From contig ONQC01000005.1 in assembly GCA_900319855.1 (NCBI GenBank), positions 16,442 through 80,441 of the forward strand: a DNA stretch of 64,000 nucleotides, in the 5' to 3' direction. Source of the stretch: an uncultured Bacteroidales bacterium. Its GTDB lineage: Bacteria > Bacteroidota > Bacteroidia > Bacteroidales > UBA932. Below are positions 17,482 to 26,289 of the stretch, in pieces. The first letter of the stretch is position 1, and the number at the start of each line of letters is the position of its first letter. Under the pieces are notes generated by a model. The model worked only from the letters and a program-made list of their open reading frames with translations. It did no database searches and was not told the origin of the DNA. The translations under genes and the position numbers were made by a program.

Positions 17482-18855
17482 ATGGGAACGGTAGCCTTCC
17501 TACTCTGTCTGGCAGTCATCGCCGTCGTGGCGGCGCTGCTATTCAGGAAGTACAATCCGCAGGGCGTGCTTCTGCTGGCGGGGATCCTGATGGTGGCCCT
17601 TGGGGCCATCCTCGGGACCTCGCCGGTGGAGGTCGACCGGCCGACCGGCTCCGTGGTCTTCGACATCATGCGGTTCGTTGAGGAAAAGTTTTTCTCGAAC
17701 TTCTCCCGCGCCGGCCTGCAGATCATGGTCATCGGCGGTTACGTCGCCTTCATGAACAAGATCGAGGCGACGAACATGCTGGTCCACCTGGCGGTCAAGC
17801 CGCTGGCCTTCTTCCGCAAGGTCCCGTACCTGGCGGCGGTCCTGGCCATCCCGATCGGCCAGCTGCTGTTCATCACGACCCCGTCTGCCGCGGGCGTGGG
17901 ACTGCTGCTGGTGGCGACCCTCTATCCGATCCTGGTCAACCTGGGCGTCAGCAAGCTGACCGCCCTGTCCGCCATCGCCTTCGCCACGTTGTTCGACCAG
18001 GGCCCCGGCTCGGCGAACACGCTGGCCGCATCGGAACTCTGCGACCTGACGACGGTGCAATATTTCCTGGAATACCAGGTCCCCCGCGTCCTCCCGGTGA
18101 CGGTCCTGCTGATGCTGCTGTTTTTCTTCTACAACCGCTGGTGCGACCGGCGGGAGGCGGCCCAGGGCAAGGATATCTACAGCGACCGGCTGGATGAGTC
18201 GGCCCGTCCGGACGTGCCGGGCTATTTCGCCCTGCTGCCGGTCCTGCCGATCTTCTTCCTGCTGCTGTTCTCGGGCTATGCCGGGATCCAGGATGTTACG
18301 ATCTCCACGACCGTCGCCATGCTGTCCTCGTTCCTGATTGCCTTCCTGCTGGTCATGCTGCACAACCGGAGTTTCACGCGGACCTTCCCGATGTTCAAGG
18401 TTTTCTGGCAGGGGATGGGGAACGTCTTTGCCAACGTGGTCTCCCTGATTGTCTGTGCGGAAGTCTTCTCTGGCGGCCTGATCGCCCTCGGCTTCATCGA
18501 CACCCTGGTCACGGGAACCACGAGCCTGGGCTTTGGCGGTGTGGCCATCTGTATCGTCATTACGGCCATCATCTTCCTGGCGGCCATGCTGATGGGTAGC
18601 GGCAACGCGGCCTTCTTCTCCTTCGGCCCGCTGCTCCCGGGCATCGCCACCCAGTTCGGCATGCCGGCCGTCGGGATGATCGTCCCGATGCAGCTGGCGG
18701 CCAGCATGGGCCGGGCGACCTCTCCCATCGCAGGCGTGATTGTTGCAATATGCGGCGTGGCCGGCGTGTCCCCGATGGATCTGGCGAAGCGGAACACCCC
18801 GCCGCTGATCATCGGAGTCATTGCGCTGACCCTGATTCATTTCATCCTTGTTTAG
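17482..18855 (+). CDS. DcuC-type C4-dicarboxylate/amino acid carrier
   Basis: A 457-residue inner-membrane transporter with about 12 hydrophobic segments. Features of the DcuC family include VIGGYVAFMNKIEATNMLV, FDQGPGSANTLAASE and the late MGSGNAAFFSFGPLLP segment. DcuC-type carriers move C4-dicarboxylates such as aspartate, fumarate and succinate in anaerobes. It is seven bases after susD and three bases before the isoaspartyl dipeptidase gene. This suggests uptake of peptides or aspartate, or efflux of succinate from aspartate fermentation. Direction and exact substrate are inference. Confidence 0.85.
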   Translation: MGTVAFLLCLAVIAVVAALLFRKYNPQGVLLLAGILMVALGAILGTSPVEVDRPTGSVVFDIMRFVEEKFFSNFSRAGLQIMVIGGYVAFMNKIEATNMLVHLAVKPLAFFRKVPYLAAVLAIPIGQLLFITTPSAAGVGLLLVATLYPILVNLGVSKLTALSAIAFATLFDQGPGSANTLAASELCDLTTVQYFLEYQVPRVLPVTVLLMLLFFFYNRWCDRREAAQGKDIYSDRLDESARPDVPGYFALLPVLPIFFLLLFSGYAGIQDVTISTTVAMLSSFLIAFLLVMLHNRSFTRTFPMFKVFWQGMGNVFANVVSLIVCAEVFSGGLIALGFIDTLVTGTTSLGFGGVAICIVITAIIFLAAMLMGSGNAAFFSFGPLLPGIATQFGMPAVGMIVPMQLAASMGRATSPIAGVIVAICGVAGVSPMDLAKRNTPPLIIGVIALTLIHFILV

Positions 18856-18858
18856 ACC

Positions 18859-19962
18859 ATGATTCTCTTCAAGAACTGCAAGATTTATGCACCGGACCCC
18901 CTGCCGCAGCACGACGTACTGACGGGGGGCGGCCGGATCCTGGCCATCGGCGACAACCTGTCCGTGAGCGGGACCGATGTCGAGACCGTCGACCTGGAAG
19001 GCCGGTATCTCGTACCGGGATTCATCGACGAACATGTCCATATCATCGGGGGCGGCGGGCTGTTCGGCCCGACGGCATATATCCCTGAAATCCAGATGGA
19101 CGAGCTCACCGCCGTCGGTACTACGACCGTGGTCGGCGTGTTGGGCACGGACGGGGTCGTGAAAAACCTGCCGACCCTGTACAACAAGGCCCGGGCCCTG
19201 ACCCTTTCCGGCATGACGGCCTATATGCTGACCAGCTACTACGGCCTGCCGGAGCGGACGCTGACCGGCTCGGTGATGGAGGATATGATCTTCATCGACC
19301 GGGTCATCGGCTGCAAACTGGCTATCAGCGACGACCGTAGTTCCTACCCGACCCGCCAGGAGATCCTCCGGCTGCTGCACGACGTGCGCATCGGCGGGGC
19401 GGCTTCCGGGAAACACGGCATCCTGCACATCCACCTGGGTAATCTGCCTTCGAAGATCGATGTCCTGATGGATATCATCGCCGAGTATCCGACCCTGACG
19501 CAGCACATCTCTCCGACCCACTGCATCCGGACCGTTCCGCTTTTCGAACAGTGCGTGGAATTCGCCAGGAAGGGCGGCTTCATCGACATCTCTACCGGCG
19601 GGACGAAGTTCACCGAACCGCACCAGGCCGTCGGGCTGGCCCTCGAGCAGGGCGTTCCGCTGGAGAACATGGCTTTCTCCAGCGACGGACGCGGGGGCGT
19701 CAAACGGGTCGATCCCGAGACCGGGGCCGTGACCTATACCCCGGCGCCGGTCCACCGCAACCACCAGGAGATGACCCTGTTGGTGAAGAACGGTATCCTG
19801 CCGCTGGGAGATGCGCTCAAACTTTTGACCTCCAATCCCGCCCGGAACCTGAGCCTGCCGCAGAAAGGAAGGATTGCCGTCGGCGCAGATGCCGACCTGG
19901 TGGTGCTGGAGGATGACCTGTCCATCGCTGCGGTTTATGCTACGGGGAAAAAGTGCAAATGA
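18859..19962 (+). CDS. iadA: Isoaspartyl dipeptidase (beta-aspartyl peptidase)
   Basis: A 367-residue M38-family amidohydrolase that cleaves beta-aspartyl dipeptides formed when Asp/Asn residues in proteins isomerise. The metal site is visible as HVH at 59-61, the bridging lysine in VIGCKLAISDDRSS, histidines in HIHLG and SPTHC, and the catalytic aspartate in SSDGRGG. Length matches the family (about 390). The gene is three bases after the DcuC-type carrier, and its stop overlaps the following ATG. It gives the operon its functional theme of degrading damaged or unusual peptides to free aspartate. Confidence 0.93.
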   Translation: MILFKNCKIYAPDPLPQHDVLTGGGRILAIGDNLSVSGTDVETVDLEGRYLVPGFIDEHVHIIGGGGLFGPTAYIPEIQMDELTAVGTTTVVGVLGTDGVVKNLPTLYNKARALTLSGMTAYMLTSYYGLPERTLTGSVMEDMIFIDRVIGCKLAISDDRSSYPTRQEILRLLHDVRIGGAASGKHGILHIHLGNLPSKIDVLMDIIAEYPTLTQHISPTHCIRTVPLFEQCVEFARKGGFIDISTGGTKFTEPHQAVGLALEQGVPLENMAFSSDGRGGVKRVDPETGAVTYTPAPVHRNHQEMTLLVKNGILPLGDALKLLTSNPARNLSLPQKGRIAVGADADLVVLEDDLSIAAVYATGKKCK

Positions 19963-20840
19963 TGAAGAAACTGTTGCTTTTGCTGCCGCTGCTGCTGGCG
20001 GCCTGCGGAACCGGTTCGCGGGAACCGCTTTTCACCCCGGGGACCGGCTGTGTCCCGTATGCGTGCGACGGACCTTTCGCCGGCGATACCATCGGGATCT
20101 ATTACCATGTCCCGGAAGGGTATGATGTCGCTTCGATGCCGGTGCAGTTCGTCATCGCCGGCATGAACCGCAACGCGGACAAGTATCGCGACGACTGGGT
20201 GGCCAAAGCGGACGAATATGGTTTCGTCCTGCTTGTCCCGGACCTGGACGAGGAACATTTCCCCGAGCGGGTCTATCAGCAGGGCGCCGTCCAGGACGAG
20301 GCGGGCGGTTTCAATGCCCCCGAAGACCGGGTCTACCCGCTTGTCGACAAGGTTTTCCGGTTTTTCCTGGAAAACAGCAGCTCCCGTGCGCGGGGATACA
20401 ATATCTATGGTCATTCCGCCGGGGGACAATTTGTCCACCGGTTCGCCCTGTTCCATGATTCCCAGTATGCAGAGCGCATGGTTGCGGCGAATGCAGGCTG
20501 GTATACCTTCCCGTCCGACACGGCGGACTATCCGTACGGAATCGCTGTGGTCGGCCCGCGGGACGGTATCGATCCGGCGGCGTACTACCACAAGCAGCTG
20601 ACCGTCCTGCTCGGCGATGCGGACACCCTCCGGACCAGCAACCTGCGGCAGACGCCGGAGGCAGATGCCCAGGGACTGACCCGCCTTGCCCGGGGGAAGC
20701 GGTTCTTCTCCTGGTGCCGCGAGGATGCGGCCCGGCGGAATGCGGCGTTCAATTGGAAGTTGCACCTGGTGCCGGGCGTCGGCCATTCCAATCCGAAGAT
20801 GGGGCCGGCTGCGGCGGATTATCTGTATGGAGGAGATTGA
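19959..20840 (+). CDS. Lipoprotein alpha/beta hydrolase of unknown substrate
   Basis: A 293-residue protein with a lipoprotein signal (LLLAAC) and an alpha/beta-hydrolase fold. The nucleophile elbow GHSAGG contains S153. An aspartate in LLGDADT and a histidine in GVGHSNP complete a plausible triad. It resembles secreted esterase or poly(3-hydroxybutyrate) depolymerase-like hydrolases, but the substrate cannot be read from sequence. An ATG at 19959 overlaps the iadA stop as ATGA; a second ATG at 19962 is an alternative. It closes the peptide operon and is followed by a strong terminator, so it may act as a surface or periplasmic peptidase or esterase. Confidence 0.75.
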   Translation: MMKKLLLLLPLLLAACGTGSREPLFTPGTGCVPYACDGPFAGDTIGIYYHVPEGYDVASMPVQFVIAGMNRNADKYRDDWVAKADEYGFVLLVPDLDEEHFPERVYQQGAVQDEAGGFNAPEDRVYPLVDKVFRFFLENSSSRARGYNIYGHSAGGQFVHRFALFHDSQYAERMVAANAGWYTFPSDTADYPYGIAVVGPRDGIDPAAYYHKQLTVLLGDADTLRTSNLRQTPEADAQGLTRLARGKRFFSWCREDAARRNAAFNWKLHLVPGVGHSNPKMGPAAADYLYGGD

Positions 20841-20863
20841 TCGAAAACTCCATTCCGTAATTT

Positions 20864-20894
20864 GCGACCGGCGATGTCCGGTCGCTTTTCTTTT
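20864..20894 (+). terminator. Intrinsic terminator of the peptide operon
   Basis: Perfect 8-bp arms GCGACCGG and CCGGTCGC with a 6-nt loop are followed by TTTTCTTTT. Confidence 0.85.
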
Positions 20895-20923
20895 GTAACG
20901 TTTTGCAAAAGCGGCCCGGATAA

Positions 20924-20954
20924 TTTGCTTATTTCAAAAAACTGTCTAACTTTG
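20924..20954 (+). promoter_or_regulatory. Promoter of the susC-like gene at 21056
   Basis: TTTG (20924-20927), 19 bases, then TAACTTTG (20947-20954) is a near-ideal Bacteroidota promoter. It leaves a leader of about 95 bases. Unlike the next SusC promoter, it has no LytTR-like boxes upstream. Confidence 0.75.
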
Positions 20955-20974
20955 CGCTTAATTTTGGCAAAAAC

Positions 20975-20990
20975 GTATCATATATGATAC
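20975..20990. repeat. Perfect 16-bp palindrome in the leader of the susC-like gene
   Basis: GTATCATATATGATAC lies 21 bases after the -7 box, so just downstream of the transcription start. A 13/16 match occurs at the equivalent place before the next susC-like gene (26218-26233). It could be a repressor operator or an RNA hairpin. Confidence 0.6.
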
Positions 20991-21055
20991 CGAATGAGTC
21001 ATGAAAGTGTACGGAAAACCCCAATAATTAAGTATTAACTAACAACAAAAAACAC

Positions 21056-24000
21056 ATGAAGAATCTATTTCTGAAAGTGACCCTGACCCTCGCGCTGCTG
21101 TCAGCGGGCCTCGTGGCTTTTGCGCAGTCGACGGTCCGGGGAACCGTGAAAGACGCTTCCGGACAAGGTGTTGTCGGAGCATCTGTGTTTGTCCAGGGAA
21201 CGCACAACGGAACGGTCGTTGACCTGGATGGTTCCTATTCCCTTGCGAATGCCAAGGTAGGGGACAAGATCGAGTTCTCCTGCATTGGTTATGCCTCCCA
21301 GGTCCTGACCTGGAACGGCGGTACTTTGGATGTCGTCCTCGCCGAGGACAGCGAAATGCTGGAAGGAACGGTCGTTACCGCCCTCGGTATCCGCAAGGAA
21401 GAGAAGAAGGTCGGTTATGCGATCAGCTCCGTTTCTGCGGAAAAACTGAGTGCTACTGCCGCCCCGTCCCTGGGCTCCGCCCTGTACGGCAAGGCTTCCG
21501 GCGTCCGTATCAGCTCCGCTCCGGGCGGTGCGACCGGCGCCATCTCCATCCAGGTGCGCGGTATCTCCACCATCACCGGTTCCAATCAGCCGCTCGTCAT
21601 CGTCGACGGCGTTCCGATCCGTAACGGCGATGCCAACAACAGCGACTACTGGGGTACCCAGCGTATCCAGTCCACCGGCCTGGCCGACATCAACGTCGAG
21701 GATATCGAGAACCTGACCATCCTCAAGGGCGCCTCCGCAACCTCCCTGTACGGTTCCGAAGGTGCGAACGGCGTTGTCCTCATCACCATGAAGCAGGGCA
21801 AGCGCAACAGCGGCGTCCATGTCGAGTTCGGTGCTTCCGTACAGGCCGATTTCGTCGCCTATATGCCGAAGTACCAGACTGTTTTCGGTCCGGGTGCCCG
21901 CAATGACCAGTGGGCTGGCAACGGTTATACCGACGAGGGCTTCTTCATGCGTAAGGACATCAGCGGCAAAGACGTCCTCGGCGTCGCTTCCACCAACATG
22001 TATTACGGTCCGAAGTACGACGGCCGCGAGGTGTACTACTTCGACGGTACGATGCGCAAATACAAAGCCATCTCCGCCAATCCTTGGAGCGACCTGTTCC
22101 GCACCGGTTTCACCCAGCAGTACAACGTAGCCGTGACCGCTGGTACCGATAAGGGCAGCACCCGTTTCTCCTATACGTTCTTCGACAACCTGCCGAACCA
22201 GTACAACTCCCGTGTCGGCAAGCACAACTTCGCGCTTTCCGGAAGCCAGAATATCACTGCCAACGGCGCCGTGAAACTCGGCTATTCCATCAATTACATG
22301 AACCAGACCGTGAAGAACCGTCCTTACCGTATCTCCCGTCTGACCAACAACTTCTCCGGTATGTTCGGCGCCTTCGACGATGTCGCGTATGTCCGGGAAC
22401 ATGCCGTCACGCCGGCCGGTTACCGCAACCGGGTCTACTCCGACAACCAGCAGGCCGACCCGACCGTGGGCTGGGCCTATGGCCTTTCCTTCGGCGACAT
22501 CTCCGGTGACTATCTGTGGCGGGTGCTTGCCTGGGAGCAGATGGAGCACAACCAACGTCTCATCGCCAGCGTGACCCCGTCCTGGGAAATCATAAAAGGT
22601 CTCACTCTTAAGGGCAACATTGCGACGGACTACACGGCTCAGACCATTGAGAACAAAGAGCCTAACGACCGTCCGCTCTACCTGGGCTTCTCTGGTGCCT
22701 ATGGCCTGACCAACAATACCTTTACCACCATCTATGGCGATGCGATGGCCAACTACAGCGTGCAGCTGACCGATAAAATCGGCCTGGATGCCGTCCTCGG
22801 TTATTCCGCCCGCAGCGAGAAGACCCTGAACAACTCCGTCAGCACGAACGGAGGCCTCACCGTCGAGAACTGGTTCCACCTGAATGCCAGCAAGGGCAAC
22901 CCCAATGCAGGCATGTCCAAGTCCGAATTTCTCAAGCAGGCCGTCTTCGGTACGGTTTCCTTCTCATATGACAACTGGGCCTATCTCGAGGGAACCATCC
23001 GCAATGAGAAGGTATCCACGCTGAAGGAGGGGAACAATTCCTATTGGTATCCTTCCGTGAACGGCTCCATCGTCTTCAACGAACTCTTCCAGATGCCCCG
23101 CTGGGTCGACTTCGCCAAATTCCGCGCGTCCTACGGTGTCGTGGGTAATGCTCCGGCCATCTACAAAGCGGCCATGGGCTATGTCGGCAAGAGTATCGAG
23201 CAGCCCGGTATTTACTCCTACAACATGATCGAGCCCGGCCTCAACAACGATAAACTGAGTCCGGAGACCACCCATGAAATCGAGCTCGGTCTGGAAGGCA
23301 AGTTCTTGAACAACCGCCTCGGTTTCGACCTGTCCTTCTACAACAAGCGCATCGTCGACCAGATCCTGCAGACCACCGCTCCGATTTCCTCCGGCGGCGA
23401 ATCCATCTGGATGAATGTCGGTGAACTCAACAACAAGGGTATCGAGTTCAACCTCTACGGCACCGTGATCGAAAGCCGTGACTGGCGTGTCGACCTGTCC
23501 GGCAATATCGCCTGGAACACCAATAAGGTCAAGAAACTCGCCGACGGCCTGGATGTCCTGCAGCATCGCAGCCTGGACGGCGGCGCCGTATTCCTGTATT
23601 CCTTCGTCGGAGAGAAGATGGGCGACCTTTACTCCTATGCGCCCCAGACCGACAAGGACGGCAACCGTATCGTCGGATCCGACGGCTTCTACAAACTGAC
23701 CCCGGAGCCGGTCAAGGTGGGCAATGCCCTTCCTGACGTGATTGGCGGTTTCTCCGTGTCCGTAAGTTACAAGCGCCTCACCCTGGATGCCAACTTCAAC
23801 TATCAGATCGGCGGCGACGTTGTCAATACGCCTTACGAGTACATGATGGGCCGCGGTTCTCTCGAGGAATCCCTCGACGGCCGTGATGCCGCCCACGGCG
23901 GTGTCACCTACTACTTCAAGGACGGCGCCTGCGTCCCGACGAATGCCGCTTCCGGTCCGAACGGCGAGCGTGTCTGGGACAACGGTCTCATCCTGCCCGG

Positions 24001-24361
24001 CGTCAACGAGAAGGGTGAAAAGAACACCACGATCATCAACGCCGACAAGTACTATCACTGGACGTACAACTGGGGCGTCGGTGAGCCAACGCACTATGCG
24101 GACGCCATCTTCAAGAATACCTACCTGAAGTGCCGCGAACTCACCCTCTCCTATGTGCTTCCCGAGTTCCTGACCAAATCCTGGTGCCCGGGCGGCCTGC
24201 GTGTCTCCGCCTTCGCCCGCAACCCGTTCTACATTTACAAGAACCTGCCGATCTGGGATGCGGAGGCTTCCGATTCCACCGGTTGGGCCAACCAGGCGTT
24301 CCTCGAAGGTTCCACCAACGCGAGCCGTACGTTCGGTCTTTCCCTGCGTGCCAACTTCTAA
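21056..24361 (+). CDS. SusC/RagA family TonB-dependent receptor 2
   Basis: A 1101-residue outer-membrane importer with a signal peptide ending AFAQ and a carboxypeptidase regulatory-like domain (about 24-110). The plug begins near VVTALGIRKEEKKVGYA and includes ISTITGSNQPLVIVDGVPIR. The barrel ends in LSLRANF. The first roughly 115 codons and part of the leader are nearly the same as in the susC-like gene at 26290, after which similarity drops to ordinary family level. It pairs with the SusD-like_2 lipoprotein just downstream. No degradative enzyme is linked, so the ligand is unknown. Confidence 0.95.
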   Translation: MKNLFLKVTLTLALLSAGLVAFAQSTVRGTVKDASGQGVVGASVFVQGTHNGTVVDLDGSYSLANAKVGDKIEFSCIGYASQVLTWNGGTLDVVLAEDSEMLEGTVVTALGIRKEEKKVGYAISSVSAEKLSATAAPSLGSALYGKASGVRISSAPGGATGAISIQVRGISTITGSNQPLVIVDGVPIRNGDANNSDYWGTQRIQSTGLADINVEDIENLTILKGASATSLYGSEGANGVVLITMKQGKRNSGVHVEFGASVQADFVAYMPKYQTVFGPGARNDQWAGNGYTDEGFFMRKDISGKDVLGVASTNMYYGPKYDGREVYYFDGTMRKYKAISANPWSDLFRTGFTQQYNVAVTAGTDKGSTRFSYTFFDNLPNQYNSRVGKHNFALSGSQNITANGAVKLGYSINYMNQTVKNRPYRISRLTNNFSGMFGAFDDVAYVREHAVTPAGYRNRVYSDNQQADPTVGWAYGLSFGDISGDYLWRVLAWEQMEHNQRLIASVTPSWEIIKGLTLKGNIATDYTAQTIENKEPNDRPLYLGFSGAYGLTNNTFTTIYGDAMANYSVQLTDKIGLDAVLGYSARSEKTLNNSVSTNGGLTVENWFHLNASKGNPNAGMSKSEFLKQAVFGTVSFSYDNWAYLEGTIRNEKVSTLKEGNNSYWYPSVNGSIVFNELFQMPRWVDFAKFRASYGVVGNAPAIYKAAMGYVGKSIEQPGIYSYNMIEPGLNNDKLSPETTHEIELGLEGKFLNNRLGFDLSFYNKRIVDQILQTTAPISSGGESIWMNVGELNNKGIEFNLYGTVIESRDWRVDLSGNIAWNTNKVKKLADGLDVLQHRSLDGGAVFLYSFVGEKMGDLYSYAPQTDKDGNRIVGSDGFYKLTPEPVKVGNALPDVIGGFSVSVSYKRLTLDANFNYQIGGDVVNTPYEYMMGRGSLEESLDGRDAAHGGVTYYFKDGACVPTNAASGPNGERVWDNGLILPGVNEKGEKNTTIINADKYYHWTYNWGVGEPTHYADAIFKNTYLKCRELTLSYVLPEFLTKSWCPGGLRVSAFARNPFYIYKNLPIWDAEASDSTGWANQAFLEGSTNASRTFGLSLRANF

Positions 24362-24397
24362 ACCTGGAACGTGAACCAACTTAAAATGTATAAGACA

Positions 24398-26035
24398 ATG
24401 AAAAAGATATCTGCACTTTCCTTGGGTCTTACGCTTCTGCTGACGGTCTTCTCTTGCTCCAAGCAGGATTTCTCCGACCGGTATGCCGATCCGTCCAAGA
24501 CCGCCACGGTCTCCTGCTCCAAGCTGATGACCGGTGCATTCTACGTTGCCTGCGATACCTATAAGGGTTTCGGCTACAATACTTACTGGCGCCTCTACAC
24601 CTGGGAAGGCTTTTTCTCCCAGCTGAACCAGCAGCGTGGTTTCAACAATGATTCGGGCGGCGTTTATTTCATCCAGGATGGTTGGGCCAACGACCGCTGG
24701 TCGAATTTCTACAAACTGCTGGCGCAGTACCGCTTGATGGAGGCTACTTATGAGGCTGAAACCGATGCGGAAAAGGCTTCCGATATCATCTACCTGAACC
24801 TGACCAAGGTCTTCCTGTATGACCAGCTGGCTCAGTTGTGCGATGCTTTTGGTCCCGTTCCGTTCTCCAAGGCCGGTTATCTGGCAATAACGGGCGACCT
24901 CGCCTCTTCCTATCCTGCCTACGACAGCGATGAGCAGCTGTACGGCATGATGATCGACGAGCTCGGCACCTTGTACGACGATATCCTCAAGTTCGATGCA
25001 AGCGCCACTGCCGCACAGAAGTCCGAAATCGCGGGCCAGGATTTCATCAACCAGGGCAGCCTCGACAAGTGGGCCCGTTATGCCAACTCCCTGCGTCTGC
25101 GCCTGGCGACCCATGTGGCCGCGAAAGGTAGCCTGACCGCCAAGGCCCAGGCCGCGATCAAGGAAAGCGCTGGCCGCAAGATGGTCGACAGCATGGAGAA
25201 CGGTATCTTTGGCAAGGTCGGATCCGAGAATGTCGGCGACGGCAAGTTCTACGAGTGGTACAGGGAAGGGTTCGCCGGCGACGGTAAGAATGCGACGGCT
25301 TCCCAGGCCATGATCGATGCCATGCGGATTACAGGCTCCGACGACCCTCGCCTGAAGGTTATCTATCACCCGAATGAAAAGGGCGAATTCATCGGAAAGA
25401 GTGTGACGGAGGATTCTGCGGACCAGTCCAAGTACGACGCGATCAGTGTCTGGACCGAGCGCCATTACGCGACCCTCGATTCCGTCACCTTTATCTCCAA
25501 CGGCTTGATGGAGAATCCGGTGTTCACTCCGGCGGAAAACTGGTTCCTCCTGGCTGAGGCCTATCAGCAGGGTTACGCCAGCGGAAATGCCAAGGATGCC
25601 TTCGTGAAAGGTGTCGCCCTCTCCATCGCGGAGTGGTACAACCGCAATGTGACGGCCGAAGATCCAGGATCATATGGCTTCCAGCGGCACTATCAGGCCA
25701 AGAAGGACGAGGTTCCTTCCACCGCCGATGCAGAGGCTTATGCCAATGCCGTCTGGGATAAATACGACAACAAGCTTGAGGGCATCATGACGCAGAAGTG
25801 GCTGCACCTCGGCATCATGGGCGCGCACGAGTCCTATACCGACATCCGCCGTACCGGATTCCCGAAGCTCGAATATCCGAAGGATGACCAGGCTCAGACC
25901 AACCCGAACATCATCCAACGTGTCCTGTATCCGCTTTCCGAGAAGAACAACAACACCGCCAACTATAAGGCGGCGACGGCTTCCTTCGCGGATTCCAACG
26001 ATACCGTTCTGTTCTGGGCGACGAAACTCCAGTAA
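24398..26035 (+). CDS. SusD-like_2 family surface lipoprotein
   Basis: A 545-residue lipoprotein (lipobox LTVFSC) with the DRYADPSKT and WSNFYKLLAQYR regions typical of the SusD-like_2 family, a sister group to classical SusD. It should cap the SusC-like protein encoded upstream. MKK at 24398 gives the best signal peptide; an in-frame ATG at 24386 would add four residues. The late HLGIMGAHESYTDIRRTGFPKL segment is a conserved family feature. A terminator follows about 40 bases after the stop, so this pair is a two-gene operon. Confidence 0.92.
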   Translation: MKKISALSLGLTLLLTVFSCSKQDFSDRYADPSKTATVSCSKLMTGAFYVACDTYKGFGYNTYWRLYTWEGFFSQLNQQRGFNNDSGGVYFIQDGWANDRWSNFYKLLAQYRLMEATYEAETDAEKASDIIYLNLTKVFLYDQLAQLCDAFGPVPFSKAGYLAITGDLASSYPAYDSDEQLYGMMIDELGTLYDDILKFDASATAAQKSEIAGQDFINQGSLDKWARYANSLRLRLATHVAAKGSLTAKAQAAIKESAGRKMVDSMENGIFGKVGSENVGDGKFYEWYREGFAGDGKNATASQAMIDAMRITGSDDPRLKVIYHPNEKGEFIGKSVTEDSADQSKYDAISVWTERHYATLDSVTFISNGLMENPVFTPAENWFLLAEAYQQGYASGNAKDAFVKGVALSIAEWYNRNVTAEDPGSYGFQRHYQAKKDEVPSTADAEAYANAVWDKYDNKLEGIMTQKWLHLGIMGAHESYTDIRRTGFPKLEYPKDDQAQTNPNIIQRVLYPLSEKNNNTANYKAATASFADSNDTVLFWATKLQ

Positions 26036-26073
26036 CGTTATCTTTAACCGTCAGATTGACGGAATCAAGCATG

Positions 26074-26106
26074 GCGGGCTGGTCCTTCGGGGCCGGCCCG
26101 CTTTCC
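26074..26106 (+). terminator. Terminator of the first enzyme-free SusC/D pair
   Basis: Nine-base arms GCGGGCTGG and CCGGCCCGC (one G-T pair) with a 10-nt loop are followed by a short T run. The tail overlaps the first LytTR-like box of the next promoter. Confidence 0.7.
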
Positions 26107-26154
26107 GTTCGTCCGCCGGAAACAACCGTCCATCGGTTTTTTCCGGCCGTTCGT
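26104..26154 (+). promoter_or_regulatory. Triple LytTR-like direct repeat upstream of the susC-like gene at 26290
   Basis: Three boxes start exactly 21 bp apart: TCCGTTCGT (26104), ACCGTCCAT (26125) and GCCGTTCGT (26146). The published LytTR site consensus is two boxes of [TA][AC][CA]GTTN[AG][TG] separated by 12-13 bp. The first box matches fully and the others miss one position each. The last box ends about 10 bases before the TTTG -33 element. A 74%-identical, ungapped 50-bp block with the same spacing precedes the starch operon. Confidence 0.6.
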
Positions 26155-26164
26155 CCGAAAAATA

Positions 26165-26196
26165 TTTGCTTTTTATAAAACGTTTAAGTATTTTTG
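26165..26196 (+). promoter_or_regulatory. Promoter of the susC-like gene at 26290
   Basis: TTTG (26165-26168), 20 bases, then TATTTTTG (26189-26196). The leader is about 87 bases. Confidence 0.7.
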
Positions 26197-26217
26197 CCCG
26201 TTTATAAATAAGAGGTA

Positions 26218-26233
26218 GTATAGTATATCATAC
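26218..26233. repeat. Imperfect palindrome in the leader of the susC-like gene
   Basis: GTATAGTATATCATAC matches the perfect palindrome at 20975 at 13 of 16 positions and sits at the same distance (21-22 bases) after the -7 box. Confidence 0.45.
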
Positions 26234-26289
26234 ATTACGAAGTGTACCAAAAACCCCTATATTTAATTTATTAACTAACAAAAAAACAC

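Noticed and set aside
12756-17732. A 1658-codon open frame on the minus strand
   Set aside because: It lies opposite a complete SusC/SusD pair and the carrier gene. GC-rich third positions keep the antisense frame open. The translation is low-complexity and resembles no family.
20864-20946. LytTR-like boxes upstream of the susC-like gene at 21056
   Set aside because: At the positions predicted from the other two promoters (42-43, 63-64 and 84-85 bases before the -7 box) the sequence does not match the box.
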